Below are positions 38,217 through 47,489 of a DNA stretch of 64,000 nt, piece after piece. The notes below the pieces were generated by a model. It was not told the DNA's origin. It did no database searches and saw nothing but the letters and a program-made list of their open reading frames with translations. The DNA lies in assembly GCF_900110455.1 (NCBI RefSeq), contig NZ_FOIS01000004.1, positions 744,001-808,000 on the forward strand. Direction: 5' to 3'. Origin of the DNA: Natrinema salifodinae. Lineage in GTDB: Archaea; Halobacteriota; Halobacteria; Halobacteriales; Natrialbaceae. Each line of letters starts with the position of its first letter. Position 1 is the stretch's first letter. A program made the translations under genes and the position numbers.

Positions 38217-40489
38217 CGGCTCTCACCTCCTTGGTCCGTCCCCGCGGGAGCGGCGGCTGGATCCGCCTCCGGTTCGGTTCCCGTCGAGACGGAGAATTCG
38301 TCGACCGCGTCGGCCAGGTCCGCCGCCCGCTCGTCGAGCCGCGTCGCCTCGGCCGAGACGTCGCTGATCGTCGCGGTTGTCTCCTCGGCGGCCGCCGCCA
38401 CCTGCTGGGCCTGCGAGGTCGTCTCGTCGGCGACGCTGGCGACGTCCTGGACGATCGTCGCCAGTTCCTCGGCGGAGTCGGCCTGCTCGTCGGTCGCCTG
38501 GTCGATCTCCTCGACGCCGGCGGCGACCTGTTCGATTTCGGTTGCGATCCGATCGAGCTTCGCCGAGAGATCGTCGACCTGCTCGGTAGCGGTGCCGATA
38601 GTCGTCTCGGCTTCCTCGATCTGTACTGCGCTCGTCGCCGCCCGCCCTTGTATCGATTCGATCATGCGTTCGATGTCCTCGACTGCCGCCTGCGTCTGTT
38701 CGGCGAGTTCCTTGACCTCGTCGGCGACGGCCTGAAAGCCGCCGCTCTCGCTCGAGGCGCTTTCGGACCGGGCGGACTCGATGGCCGCGTTCAACGCGAG
38801 CATGTTGGTCTGGGCGGCGATCTCGTCGATGAGTTCGACGACTTGCTGGATCTGTTCGGCCTCGTCGTCGAGCGAGCGGACCGTCTCCGCGACGGCTTCC
38901 GTTCGCTCGCTGGCCGCGTGCATCTCCGCGGTCGTCTCGGCGGCCGCCCGCTGGCCGTCCGTGGCCAGTTCGTCGACTGCGCTGGACTGTTCGGCGATGG
39001 TACTCGTCGCGGCGGCGACCTCCTCGACTGTCGCGGACATCTCCTTGACCTCGGTCGTCGCCATCGACAGGTCCTCGGCCTGGCTCGCGGAGCCGTCCGA
39101 GATCTCCTGGACCGACGTGCTGACCTCCTGGCTCGCCCGCCGGATCTCGTCGGAACTACTCTGGACCTCGGTGCTCGTCTGAGCGACGTCCGCCGAGATC
39201 TCCGTGACCTGCGCGATCGCGTCCTCGAGGTCGGCGATCATCTCGTTGAACGCCTCGGCGATCGACACCATCGCGTCGTGGTCGGTCTTGGGCTCGAGTC
39301 GCTGTTCGAGGTCGCCGTCGGCACACGCCGCCATGACCTCGCTGTAGCGCTCGGCCTCGGTCTCGAGTTCGTGGTTGCGCCGTTCGGTCCGCTGTTGGGC
39401 CTCACGGGCGCGTTCGCGCTGACTCTCGAGATCGGTGAGCGTCTCCCGCAAGGAGTCCCGCATCGAGGCGAACGAGCCGTAGAGGACGCCGACCTCGTCG
39501 ACCCGGTTGGTCTCGAAGTCGACGGCGAGGTCGCCGTTCCCCATCCGCTCGGCCTTGTTCCCGAGTTGCCGGAGGTTCAGCGAGACGTTTCCGCCCATGA
39601 CGACGCCGACGAGACCGAGATGGAGAACGAAGACCATGAGCAGGGCGAGCAGCGACGACGTCGCGGTCAGCTGCGGGCCGTAGACGGCCGTCGCGGTGTC
39701 GTAGGTCGTGACCGTCAGCGGCTCGCCGCCGGCGTCGATCGTCGCCGCCGTCGCCGCGAACTCCGTGTCGGTGCCCTCGGGGACGCCGGTCGCGACGCCG
39801 TCTCCCGCCGTCGGGATCGCGGCGAGCACCGCGTCGTCGCCGACCGACGCCTCGTGGCCGACCGCCGCGATCGGCTCGCCGTCGGCGTCGGTGACGACCG
39901 TCCGGGCGCTCCCGTCTCCGTCCCCGCCGGTTTCGAGGATCGACGCGAACGCGTCGACGGGAGCCGAAACGGCCACGTACCGCTGCTCGCCGTCGACGTC
40001 GGCGACGAACGAGAGGACCGAGTCGTCGGTCGTCAGCCCCTGATGGGGACTGCTCGGCCCGTCCGTCGCACCCTCGATTCCGGCCGTCGCGAAGAAATTC
40101 TCGCCGACGGCCGCGTCGTCGCTACTTGCGAGGACGCTCCCGTCGCCGTCGAGATAGTGTATTTCCGCGACCCGATCCGATCGCGCCGACTGCACCGCCG
40201 CGAGTCGCTCGCCAACCGCGCCCGACTCCCCCTCCTGGACGACCGCGTCCGTCGCCAGGCCGGACGCCGTTTCGGCATTGGTCTCGAGCCAGGCGCCGGC
40301 GACGTCGCTGCGGTCGTCGGTCCGGTCGCTGAAGTGGCCCTCGGCTTCCGGGCCGACGGAACCGGTGACGTGGCCGAAGAAGAGCCCGGTGACGAGAATC
40401 GACATCACGGCGACCACCAGGAAGAGCAGTCCGATCTTTACGCTGTACGTTTCTCTGAGCCGATCAGGGATATAGTCCTCAAGTGCCAT
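38213..40489 (-). CDS. HtrII-type transducer (methyl-accepting chemotaxis/phototaxis protein)
   Basis: 758 residues. TM1 about 19-38, a large outer domain of about 235 residues with HYLDGDGSVLASSDD, TM2 about 278-300, then HAMP (KAERMGNGDLAVDFETNR) and a long coiled-coil signalling domain whose tip reads IDEIAAQTNMLALNAAIESAR. The TM2-HAMP segment VVMGGN resembles HtrII proteins. The size and large outer domain match the Halobacterium HtrII, which senses serine as well as light, more than the short Natronomonas form. It signals through CheW and CheA. The next gene is the opsin-like partner, which cannot bind retinal in the usual way, so this protein may be purely chemosensory. Confidence 0.92.
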   Translation of the reverse strand: MALEDYIPDRLRETYSVKIGLLFLVVAVMSILVTGLFFGHVTGSVGPEAEGHFSDRTDDRSDVAGAWLETNAETASGLATDAVVQEGESGAVGERLAAVQSARSDRVAEIHYLDGDGSVLASSDDAAVGENFFATAGIEGATDGPSSPHQGLTTDDSVLSFVADVDGEQRYVAVSAPVDAFASILETGGDGDGSARTVVTDADGEPIAAVGHEASVGDDAVLAAIPTAGDGVATGVPEGTDTEFAATAATIDAGGEPLTVTTYDTATAVYGPQLTATSSLLALLMVFVLHLGLVGVVMGGNVSLNLRQLGNKAERMGNGDLAVDFETNRVDEVGVLYGSFASMRDSLRETLTDLESQRERAREAQQRTERRNHELETEAERYSEVMAACADGDLEQRLEPKTDHDAMVSIAEAFNEMIADLEDAIAQVTEISADVAQTSTEVQSSSDEIRRASQEVSTSVQEISDGSASQAEDLSMATTEVKEMSATVEEVAAATSTIAEQSSAVDELATDGQRAAAETTAEMHAASERTEAVAETVRSLDDEAEQIQQVVELIDEIAAQTNMLALNAAIESARSESASSESGGFQAVADEVKELAEQTQAAVEDIERMIESIQGRAATSAVQIEEAETTIGTATEQVDDLSAKLDRIATEIEQVAAGVEEIDQATDEQADSAEELATIVQDVASVADETTSQAQQVAAAAEETTATISDVSAEATRLDERAADLADAVDEFSVSTGTEPEADPAAAPAGTDQGGESR

Positions 40490-40820
40490 ATTGTCACATG
40501 CGTGGTTCGAGCAGCGCGACGCTGCTCGGTGCCTTCTCGACTACTGCTCACCCACACCAATTGAATGTATCGATTAGCTTGATTTTCTCGATAGTGTGTC
40601 AGTTACGATCGTGTCACAATTCCATCGCCAGCCGTTGACGACCGAATATCATTTCTCTCGCAATAGTGTCGAATGAACTAAAATTTCGTTTACGAGCAAC
40701 AGCTTCGGGACCGATGGCGCAACCCCGCTTCGAATCCGTTTTTCGTCCCGTGTCGACGGGAAAACAGCGGTCGGTTTCGCTCGTCGAGCCGCGGGACCGA
40801 GAGCGGCTCGGATCGCGGCG
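40490..40820. other. 331-nt gap between the transducer start and leuS
   Basis: No gene seen. It holds the transducer promoter region, partly A/T-rich (40560-40700), the hairpin at 40509-40527 and two TGTCACA stretches (near 40495 and 40613). Confidence 0.5.
40509..40527 (-). promoter_or_regulatory. Perfect 8-bp hairpin upstream of the transducer start
   Basis: GAGCAGCG-N3-CGCTGCTC, 20 nt before the ATG on the minus strand. There is no box A at the leaderless distance, so the transcript probably starts further up and this hairpin lies in its 5' leader. It could act as an operator or as a structure limiting translation. Confidence 0.5.
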
Positions 40821-43469
40821 TCAGTCGTCGATCTCGATCGCCGGCCGGCCGGGCTCGGCGTTCGCGAGCACGTCGTCGTCGGCTTCGTCGGCCCGGACGA
40901 CGGTCACCGGCGCCTCGAACTCGCGTTCGATCAGCCAGGCGGCCGACTCGAGGGCCGCGTGCTCCGCCTCGGGGGCCAGCGTCATCGAGAGCGCCTCCCG
41001 TTCGGCCTGGAGGTCCTGGCCGTAGTCGGCGGCGGCGTCACCCTGTTCGCGGATGTGCGATTCCTGCATGAGCTCGCCGATCAGGTTGTCGGCGTCGCTC
41101 TCGATCGCGATCTCTAAGGCGTCGTACTTCCACTCGGGCGCGATGACGACGTCGATCGCCTGCGGGTCCTCGATGCCGGCCACCTCGACGATGTCGCGGA
41201 TGTCCTCGCGCGTGTTCTCGACCAGGCGCCGTCGATTGGCGACGCGGTCGCGGTCGATCTCGGCGGTCGGCCACGGGGCGTCGGCGACGAACCCGTCGTT
41301 GCCCAGTTCCGCGTACAGCTCCTCGGCCAGGTGGGGTGCGACCGGCGAGAGCAGGCGGACGACGGCCGACAGCCCGCGCTCGTACGTTTCGGCGTGGGGC
41401 TCGGTGTAGTCGGCGTACTGGCGCAGCGTTCGCGTCAGATCCTGGGTCTCGCGCAGGGCCTTGTTGAACGTCAGGTCGTCGTACTCGTCGGTGGCGATGG
41501 CGATCGTGGCGTCGATTTCGGCGTCGACGTAGCTCGCGATCGCGTCGTCGTCGCCATCGGGTCGATCGGCGACGAACTCCTCGACCATCCCCTGCAGCCG
41601 GGTGAGGAAGGCGTAGGTCGATCGGACGCCCTCTTCGCTCCAGTCGAAGTCGCGCTCGGGTTGGGCGGCCTGCATCATGAACAGGCGGGCGGTGTCGGCG
41701 CCGTACTCCTCGACGATCCGCTGGGGCGAGACGACGTTGCCCTTCGACTTGGACATCTTCTCGCCCTCCAGCTGGACCATCCCCTGGGCCAGCAGGTTCG
41801 TGAACGGCTCGCGGTGTTCCAGCCCCTCGTGGTCGGCCAGCACCTTCGTGAAGAACCGCGAGTACAGCAGGTGCATCACGGCGTGTTCGATGCCGCCGAC
41901 GTACTGGTCGACGGGCATCCAGTCGTTGGCCTGGTCGCGGTCGAAGGGTGCGTCTTCGAGGCCGGGCGAGACGTACCGCAGGAAGTACCACGAGGAGTCG
42001 ACGAAGGTGTCCATCGTGTCGGTCTCGCGGGTCGCCGGACCACCGCAGTCGGGACACGTGGTCTGCTTCCACTCCTCGGCGGCGTCCAGCGGATTCCCGG
42101 TCGTGTTGATGAACTCGGGCAGCTCGACCGGCAGGTCCTCTTCAGGAACCAGCACGGGGCCGCAGTCGTCGCAGTGGACGACCGGAATCGGCGTCCCCCA
42201 GTAGCGCTGGCGGGAGATACCCCAGTCGCGCAGCTGGTACTGAGTCGTCTCCTCGGCGCTCTCGATGTCCTCGGTCAGCCGCTTGCGAGCGGTCTCGCTG
42301 TCGAGGCCATCGTAGTCGCCGGAGTTGATCAGGACGCCGTCCTCGGTGAACGCCGCTTCCTCGACGTCGGGCGCCTCGGGCTCCTCGTCGCCCTCGGGTT
42401 CGGGTGCGATGACGGGGACGATGTCCAGGTCGTGTTTCTCCGCGAAGGCGTGGTCGCGCTCGTCGTGGCCGGGAACGGCCATCAGCGCGCCCGTCCCGAC
42501 GTCCGAGAGGACGAAGTCCGCGACGTAGATCGGGATCTCGTCGCCGGTAACGGGATTGGTCGCGGTCAGCCCGGTCTCGACGCCGTTGGGCTCGTCGCCG
42601 TCGGGGTCGGCCTCCTCTTCGATGAAGCGCCGAACGTCGTCGTTCTCCTCGGCCAGCTCCTCGCTGATCGGGTGGTCCGGCGCGAGCGCAAAGAAGGTCG
42701 CCCCGTGGATGGTGTCGATGCGGGTAGTAAAGGCCGTGACGGGGCCGTGCCCCTCGATATCGAAGTCGACCTCGCTCCCGAACTGACGGCCGATCCAGTT
42801 GCGCTGCATCTGCCGGACCGAGTTGGGCCACCCCTCCAGGTCGTCGATCGCTTCGAGCAGTTCGTCCGCGTACTCGGTGATCTGCAGGAACCACTGCTCG
42901 AGCTCGCGCGTCACGACGGGCGTGTCACACCGCCAGCAGAGCTCGTCCTCGCCCTCGACCTGCTCGTCGGCGAGGACGGTCTCGCAGTGGGGACACCAGT
43001 TGACCTCGGCGTCGCGGCGTTCGACCAGGTCCTCCTGATAGAAGCGCTCGAAGAGCCACTGGTTCCACTGGTAGTACTCGGGCGTGCAGGTGGTGACCTC
43101 CCGCTCCCAGTCGTAGCCAAAGCCCATCGCGTTCATCTGGTCGCGCATCGTCTCGATGCAGTCGAACGTCCAGTCGCGGGGGTTCGTGTCGCGCTCTTTA
43201 GCCGCGTTTTCCGCGGGAAGGCCGAAGGCGTCCCATCCCATCGGATGGAGGACGTCGTCGCCCTGCATCCGTCGGAAGCGGGCGTACGCGTCCGTGATCG
43301 TGTAGTTGCGGACGTGTCCCATGTGGAGCTTGCCGGACGGATACGGGTACATCCCCAGGACGTACGTCGGATCGTCGACGTCGTCGGGCGTCCGATAGAC
43401 GTCCGCGTCGTCCCACGCCTCTTGCCAGCGCCGTTCGACCGTCGCGTGGTCGTATCCCGCGTCGCTCAT
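40821..43469 (-). CDS. leuS: Leucyl-tRNA synthetase (bacterial type)
   Basis: 882 residues. It charges tRNA-Leu. HIGH-type motif KLHMGHVRNY (residues 47-56), editing domain with FTTRIDTIHGATFFALAPDHP and AVPGHDERDHAFAEKHD, zinc-like CNWCPHCETV-type segments, and KMSKSKGN near the end of the Rossmann core. Size and layout match bacterial LeuRS (about 860) and not the longer archaeal form, as reported for haloarchaea. The start is the ATG at 43469; a longer in-frame start at 43514 is possible. A TATATAAG lies only 12 nt before 43469, too close for a leaderless start there. Confidence 0.96.
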   Translation of the reverse strand: MSDAGYDHATVERRWQEAWDDADVYRTPDDVDDPTYVLGMYPYPSGKLHMGHVRNYTITDAYARFRRMQGDDVLHPMGWDAFGLPAENAAKERDTNPRDWTFDCIETMRDQMNAMGFGYDWEREVTTCTPEYYQWNQWLFERFYQEDLVERRDAEVNWCPHCETVLADEQVEGEDELCWRCDTPVVTRELEQWFLQITEYADELLEAIDDLEGWPNSVRQMQRNWIGRQFGSEVDFDIEGHGPVTAFTTRIDTIHGATFFALAPDHPISEELAEENDDVRRFIEEEADPDGDEPNGVETGLTATNPVTGDEIPIYVADFVLSDVGTGALMAVPGHDERDHAFAEKHDLDIVPVIAPEPEGDEEPEAPDVEEAAFTEDGVLINSGDYDGLDSETARKRLTEDIESAEETTQYQLRDWGISRQRYWGTPIPVVHCDDCGPVLVPEEDLPVELPEFINTTGNPLDAAEEWKQTTCPDCGGPATRETDTMDTFVDSSWYFLRYVSPGLEDAPFDRDQANDWMPVDQYVGGIEHAVMHLLYSRFFTKVLADHEGLEHREPFTNLLAQGMVQLEGEKMSKSKGNVVSPQRIVEEYGADTARLFMMQAAQPERDFDWSEEGVRSTYAFLTRLQGMVEEFVADRPDGDDDAIASYVDAEIDATIAIATDEYDDLTFNKALRETQDLTRTLRQYADYTEPHAETYERGLSAVVRLLSPVAPHLAEELYAELGNDGFVADAPWPTAEIDRDRVANRRRLVENTREDIRDIVEVAGIEDPQAIDVVIAPEWKYDALEIAIESDADNLIGELMQESHIREQGDAAADYGQDLQAEREALSMTLAPEAEHAALESAAWLIEREFEAPVTVVRADEADDDVLANAEPGRPAIEIDD

Positions 43470-43765
43470 TTGCTTATATACGTATGGGGGTGTCCCCGCC
43501 CTATACCTTTCCATACAACTGTCGGTCGACGGGACGATTCACCGCTCGCGCGGGCGAATTCCGCGGCTGCGGTCCCGGCGGTGACCGGGCCGATCCCGGT
43601 TCGTCGGTGAGGACTGACGTCCCTCGCGCTCGCGGACCGGCCTGGCCGACGCGATCTCGACCCGGTCTCCGCAGGAACGCCTGGTCGGCCGAACTCGGTA
43701 CCAAAACTGATCGGCGGGACGCGGGAGGGCTTTGGCTGCGTCGAACGAGCGGCTCCCGCGATCGC

Positions 43766-44185
43766 TTACTCGATGTCGATCCGCTTCGAGTCGTCGCTGC
43801 CCGAGACTTTCGGCAGCCGGACCGTCAACACGCCGTTCTCGAAGCCGGCGGCGACCGCCTCCTCGTCGACCGGCTCCGGCAGGCGGATCCGCCGGCTGGC
43901 CGACGTCTCGGTCCGTTCGCGCCGGAGGTACCGGCCCTCGGCGTACTCCGCTTCGCCCGTCCGGTTGGCTTCGAGGCGCAGCGTGCCGTCCGAAAGCGTC
44001 AGATCGATGTCGTCGGTCTCGTAGCCCGGCAGGTCGGCCGTGACGACGTACTCCTCGCCCGTATCGGCGACGTCGACCGGCACCGAGCCCGGGACCTGGA
44101 GCCCGCCGGCGGTCATTCCCTCCTCGACCTGGCGGCTCACGCGGTCGAGCATCTCCTCGATATCGTTGAACGGGTTTCGTCGCAT
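43766..44185 (-). CDS. Hsp20/alpha-crystallin family chaperone
   Basis: 139 residues. The alpha-crystallin domain shows VVTADLPGYETDDIDLTLSD and FENGVLTVRLPKVSG. It binds unfolding protein during stress. The start is the ATG at 44185, with an earlier in-frame Met not needed. It lies next to the peroxiredoxin gene on the same strand, 63 nt apart, so the two stress genes may be co-transcribed. Confidence 0.94.
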   Translation of the reverse strand: MRRNPFNDIEEMLDRVSRQVEEGMTAGGLQVPGSVPVDVADTGEEYVVTADLPGYETDDIDLTLSDGTLRLEANRTGEAEYAEGRYLRRERTETSASRRIRLPEPVDEEAVAAGFENGVLTVRLPKVSGSDDSKRIDIE

Positions 44186-44248
44186 ACTCCGTACTAGGTT
44201 CCCAACGGGGATAAATTCTGCCCGCAGTGCGACGACAGAAGAGCGCAC

Positions 44249-44704
44249 TTACTCGGGCAGCGTCACCAGGCCGTCGTCGAGCGCGTCCATGAGAACGTCG
44301 CGCGCGTGCCCGTCCGGATCGACGCCCTCGTAGACGGCCTGGACGTCGCCGTCGGCCAGCAGGAACGTCGTCCGCGGGGCCGCCCCGCCCTGAATCTCAA
44401 CACCGAACGCGTCGGCGATCTCCCCGTCGGGGTCCGCCAGCAGGTCGAACTCGAGTCCCTCAGACTCGCAGAAGTCACGATGGGAATCGACGTCGTCCGT
44501 CGAAACGCCGTAGACGCCGACGTCGGCCTCCCGGTAGGTCTCCAGTTCGCGCTGGAACTGGTTGGCCTCGATCGTACAGCCAGGCGTGTCGTCTCGCGGA
44601 TAGAAGTAGAGGACCGTCGGCTCCTCGAACGCGAGGGTGCGTTCCTCGCCGGCCTGGTTGCGTGCGGTCACGGTCGGCGCGTCGTCGCCGGCAGCGAGTG
44701 GCAT
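44249..44704 (-). CDS. Peroxiredoxin (Bcp/PrxQ type) without the usual resolving Cys
   Basis: 151 residues. The peroxidatic Cys is C43 in YFYPRDDTPGCT. The position of the usual PrxQ resolving Cys, five residues on (C48), is Asn; C79 in HRDFCESEG could replace it. It would reduce hydrogen peroxide or organic peroxides. The start is the ATG at 44704. Close to Hsp20, both on the minus strand. Confidence 0.92.
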   Translation of the reverse strand: MPLAAGDDAPTVTARNQAGEERTLAFEEPTVLYFYPRDDTPGCTIEANQFQRELETYREADVGVYGVSTDDVDSHRDFCESEGLEFDLLADPDGEIADAFGVEIQGGAAPRTTFLLADGDVQAVYEGVDPDGHARDVLMDALDDGLVTLPE

Positions 44705-44872
44705 ACTCGTGGTACCGCGGGGCGCGGAAAACCGTTTGCGGTGGTCGAGCGCCGGTGTCGACCGGCGGGCACGCAAGCGGCGAGTCGCTATCGATCGGGC
44801 CCGCCGCTCGCCGTCTGCCAGCCGGTACAAGTATTCTTTCCCGATTTACATTGCGTGTGGACCCTCAGTAGC

Positions 44873-44880
44873 TATTATAG
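44873..44880 (+). promoter_or_regulatory. Box A upstream of the tRNA-like gene
   Basis: TATTATAG, 36 nt before the first base of the tRNA-like sequence. Its presence argues that the gene is transcribed. Confidence 0.55.
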
Positions 44881-44915
44881 ATATGCCGTCGTAGCCGTGA
44901 GTGCAGTGTGCTCGT

Positions 44916-44989
44916 GTCCGGGTTGGGGTAGTGGCCGATCCTTCAGCCTGTGCGGGCTGAGACGCGCAGTTCGATTCTCGCACCCGGAC
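44916..44989 (+). tRNA. tRNA-His-like gene with aberrant anticodon loop and T-stem
   Basis: The acceptor stem is perfect (TCCGGGT at 44917 pairs with ACCCGGA) with an encoded G-1 opposite C73, the hallmark of tRNA-His. The D-arm GGGTAGTGG and the T-loop TTCGATT are normal. Two defects: the anticodon stem CAGCC/GGCTG encloses only six bases (TGTGCG, containing GTG) instead of the seven of TTGTGGA, and the T-stem has an extra C (GCGCAG opposite CTCGC). Either this is a tRNA-His pseudogene or duplicate, an unusual functional tRNA, or two sequencing errors. No CCA is encoded. Confidence 0.6.
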
Positions 44990-45073
44990 CTCACCGTTCG
45001 TCTCGCCGCTTCGTTCCCGGATATTTCTGCCCGATTCGGGCGTCTTAAGACTCCGCTCGCGCGAAGACGGACT

Positions 45074-45232
45074 ATGACCGACGTCGTTCTTCACACCGGT
45101 GCGGAGCATCCCGATCTCCTGTGGGTTCTCGTCCCTTCGTTCCTCTCGTTCCTCGCGGGGCTCGGCGCGGCCACCTACGCCGACCGAGTCCGGGCGTGGC
45201 TCCGTCCCGAGACCGGTGCGACGGCCGAGTGA
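45074..45232 (+). CDS. Small single-TM protein
   Basis: 52 residues. A hydrophobic helix (about 16-35, LLWVLVPSFLSFLAGLGAAT) lies between an acidic start and a basic, Arg-containing end, so the C-terminus should be inside. ATG at 45074. Convergent with pheA (33 nt). Function unknown. Confidence 0.5.
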   Translation: MTDVVLHTGAEHPDLLWVLVPSFLSFLAGLGAATYADRVRAWLRPETGATAE

Positions 45233-45265
45233 CCGTTCGCTCGACAGGATCGAATCGTCCCCGAG

Positions 45266-46078
45266 TTATTCGACGACGTGTTCGGTATCGTACGAGCCGA
45301 GCCGCCGGACCCAACCGTTCTCGGCCAGGGCTTCGAGGTCTTCGATCGCCTCCTTCGTCCGCGACTCGTAGAGGCCGGCTTCGAAGTCGACGTGGAAGAC
45401 GTAGTCGCCCAACCGCTGGCCGCTCGGCCGCGACTCGACGCGGGTCAGGTTGATGTCGCGATCCGCGAAGGGTTCCAGTAGCTCGAGCAGGAGGCCGGGG
45501 TAGTTGGCATTCGGGTAGACCACCAGCGAGGTCTTGCCGCCGCCCTTCGAACGTTCCTCGGCGGGCGCGAGCGCGAAGAAGCGCGTCGCGTTCGAGTCCT
45601 GGTCCTGAATGTCCTCAGCTAACACCTCGAGGTCGCCGCTCGCGTTCGCCGGGTGGCCGATGCCCGCGACCGAGGGGTCGTCACGGGCGAACTCGACGCC
45701 CTGGGCCGTGCTCGCGACGGCTTCCAGGGTCGCGTCGGGATACTCGCGATCGAGGTAGGTGCGACACTGAGCCAGCGCCTGGGAGTGGCTGGCGACGGTG
45801 TCGAACTCGGGGCCCTGGGCGAGCAGGGCGTGCCGAATCGGAGTGACGATCTCCCGGACGACCGCGACGTCGTAGTCGGCGATGGCGTCGAGGCTCTCCG
45901 TGACGGAGCCCTCGATGCTGTTCTCGATGGGAATGACGCCGCGGTCGTACTCGCCGCTGGCGACGGCGTCGACGATGGCTGTCACCGACTGCCGGAAGTC
46001 GATCTCGTCGTCGTCGGCGATCGCGCTCGTCGCTCGATGCGAGTAGGTTCCTTCGGGTCCCAGCGTGACTGCAGCCAT
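45266..46078 (-). CDS. pheA: Prephenate dehydratase
   Basis: 270 residues. Converts prephenate to phenylpyruvate in phenylalanine synthesis. The catalytic domain begins VTLGPEGTYSHRAT and includes PIENSIEGSV and NATRFFAL (the T-R-F site of the family). The C-terminal ACT domain, with LTRVESRPSGQRLGDYVF, is the phenylalanine-sensing regulatory part. No chorismate mutase is fused. The enzyme feeds the same amino acid that the pheS/pheT pair uses, but it is not in that operon. Confidence 0.95.
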   Translation of the reverse strand: MAAVTLGPEGTYSHRATSAIADDDEIDFRQSVTAIVDAVASGEYDRGVIPIENSIEGSVTESLDAIADYDVAVVREIVTPIRHALLAQGPEFDTVASHSQALAQCRTYLDREYPDATLEAVASTAQGVEFARDDPSVAGIGHPANASGDLEVLAEDIQDQDSNATRFFALAPAEERSKGGGKTSLVVYPNANYPGLLLELLEPFADRDINLTRVESRPSGQRLGDYVFHVDFEAGLYESRTKEAIEDLEALAENGWVRRLGSYDTEHVVE

Positions 46079-46172
46079 TGCATGATGATACCAGGGTACG
46101 GGTCAAAAGACCGTCGGGTTTCGCGACGGGTCGGTGATCATCGCGGTGGCAGTGCCAGTGACGGTGCCGATG

Positions 46173-47489
46173 TCAGTCGTCTGTCGGGGTTCTGGAAGCG
46201 CTGCCACCGGTCGCGGCGACGAACCCGTCCTCCGCCGCCCGCTCTGCGACGTGAGGCTGGAAGACCCAGGAACACAGCGCCAGGATCGGGATCATGGTGA
46301 CCGCGACGACCGCGTACCCGACGTGGAGGTTCGGCAGGAACGGCGCGGCGAAGATCAGCGGATAGATGGAGCCGCCCGACGACCCGATCCCGCCGACGAC
46401 GCCGGCGACGGTGCCCGAACTGTTCGGGAACATTGCGGGCACCTGCGCGAAGATCGCGCCCTCGGCGAACGCACAGCCCAGGCCGACGACGAAGCCGGCG
46501 ACGACGGCGACGTAGATATTGCCGGTCAAGCCGGCGGCCGTCATGCCGACCATGGCGCACACGACGAACACGAGCGTCGCGAAGGTCCACTGTTCGCGGT
46601 AGCGGCCCGGAAACCACGGGAGGATGTCCTTTTCCTTCCGTGCGACGAGGTCGCTAACGTAGCCGCCGATCGGCCGGAGCAACCCCGCCGCGATCGAGAA
46701 CGTCGCCGCGAACGTCGCCGCGATCACGATGTCGCTCTGGCCGAACGCCTCGCGGTAGTACGTTCCGAGCCAGCCGTTCATCGCCAGTTCCAGACCGAAG
46801 GTCATGACGTACGCGACCGAGAGCACGACCGCGCCGTAGCGAGTCGCGATGTGGAGCCACTGGTCTAGGCTGACGCTATCCTTGGTCGCCTGGCGCTTTT
46901 GGTCGCTCTTCGCGGCATCGCCGAACACGAAGTAGCAAACGCCGACGACGACGGCGAGGGCGCCGGTGTAGAAGAACGCCGCGCGCCAGTTGGCCGCGAA
47001 CAGCGGGCCGCTGTACCCCTCGCCGAAGAGCCGCGGGAGGGTAAAGTACGCCCCGAGGCCGGCGCCGGCGTTGCCGATTCCGGCGAAGATTCCCTCCGCC
47101 GTACCCAGTTCCTCCGCTTCGAACCACTCGGAGACGTGCTGGATGCCGATGACGAAGGTGATCCCCGCCAGCGAGGCGACGATCCGCGAGGCCGTGAACA
47201 CCTCGTAGGTCTGTGCGAAGGCGCTGACGATCGAAAACCCCCCGACCAGGATCATCGTGCCGCCGGCCGTCACCGGCGCGCCGAACCTATCGGTGAGCGG
47301 CCCGACGAGAATGCGACCGAGCGGCACCGCGATGACGGCCGCACTCGAGACGATCCCGAGTTGTGCCATCGACAGCCCGAACTCGTCCGCGATCACGCCC
47401 GTGAACGGGGCGAAGGAAAACCAGATGACGAACCCGAGATTGAACATCACCGTCGCGAGCGCCAGGTTTTTCCACTTCCCGTCGATCAT
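46173..47489 (-). CDS. NarK/NasA-family nitrate/nitrite transporter
   Basis: 438 residues, 12 membrane helices. The two nitrate-signature regions are visible: [19 protein letters not shown] in helix 5 and [20 protein letters not shown] in helix 11. The helix 2 region also has an Arg ([14 protein letters not shown]), one of the nitrate-contacting pair. It would import nitrate or exchange nitrate for nitrite in the cell membrane. No nitrate reductase gene lies nearby. The upstream region has a 7-bp palindrome that could be regulatory. Confidence 0.9.
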   Translation of the reverse strand: MIDGKWKNLALATVMFNLGFVIWFSFAPFTGVIADEFGLSMAQLGIVSSAAVIAVPLGRILVGPLTDRFGAPVTAGGTMILVGGFSIVSAFAQTYEVFTASRIVASLAGITFVIGIQHVSEWFEAEELGTAEGIFAGIGNAGAGLGAYFTLPRLFGEGYSGPLFAANWRAAFFYTGALAVVVGVCYFVFGDAAKSDQKRQATKDSVSLDQWLHIATRYGAVVLSVAYVMTFGLELAMNGWLGTYYREAFGQSDIVIAATFAATFSIAAGLLRPIGGYVSDLVARKEKDILPWFPGRYREQWTFATLVFVVCAMVGMTAAGLTGNIYVAVVAGFVVGLGCAFAEGAIFAQVPAMFPNSSGTVAGVVGGIGSSGGSIYPLIFAAPFLPNLHVGYAVVAVTMIPILALCSWVFQPHVAERAAEDGFVAATGGSASRTPTDD

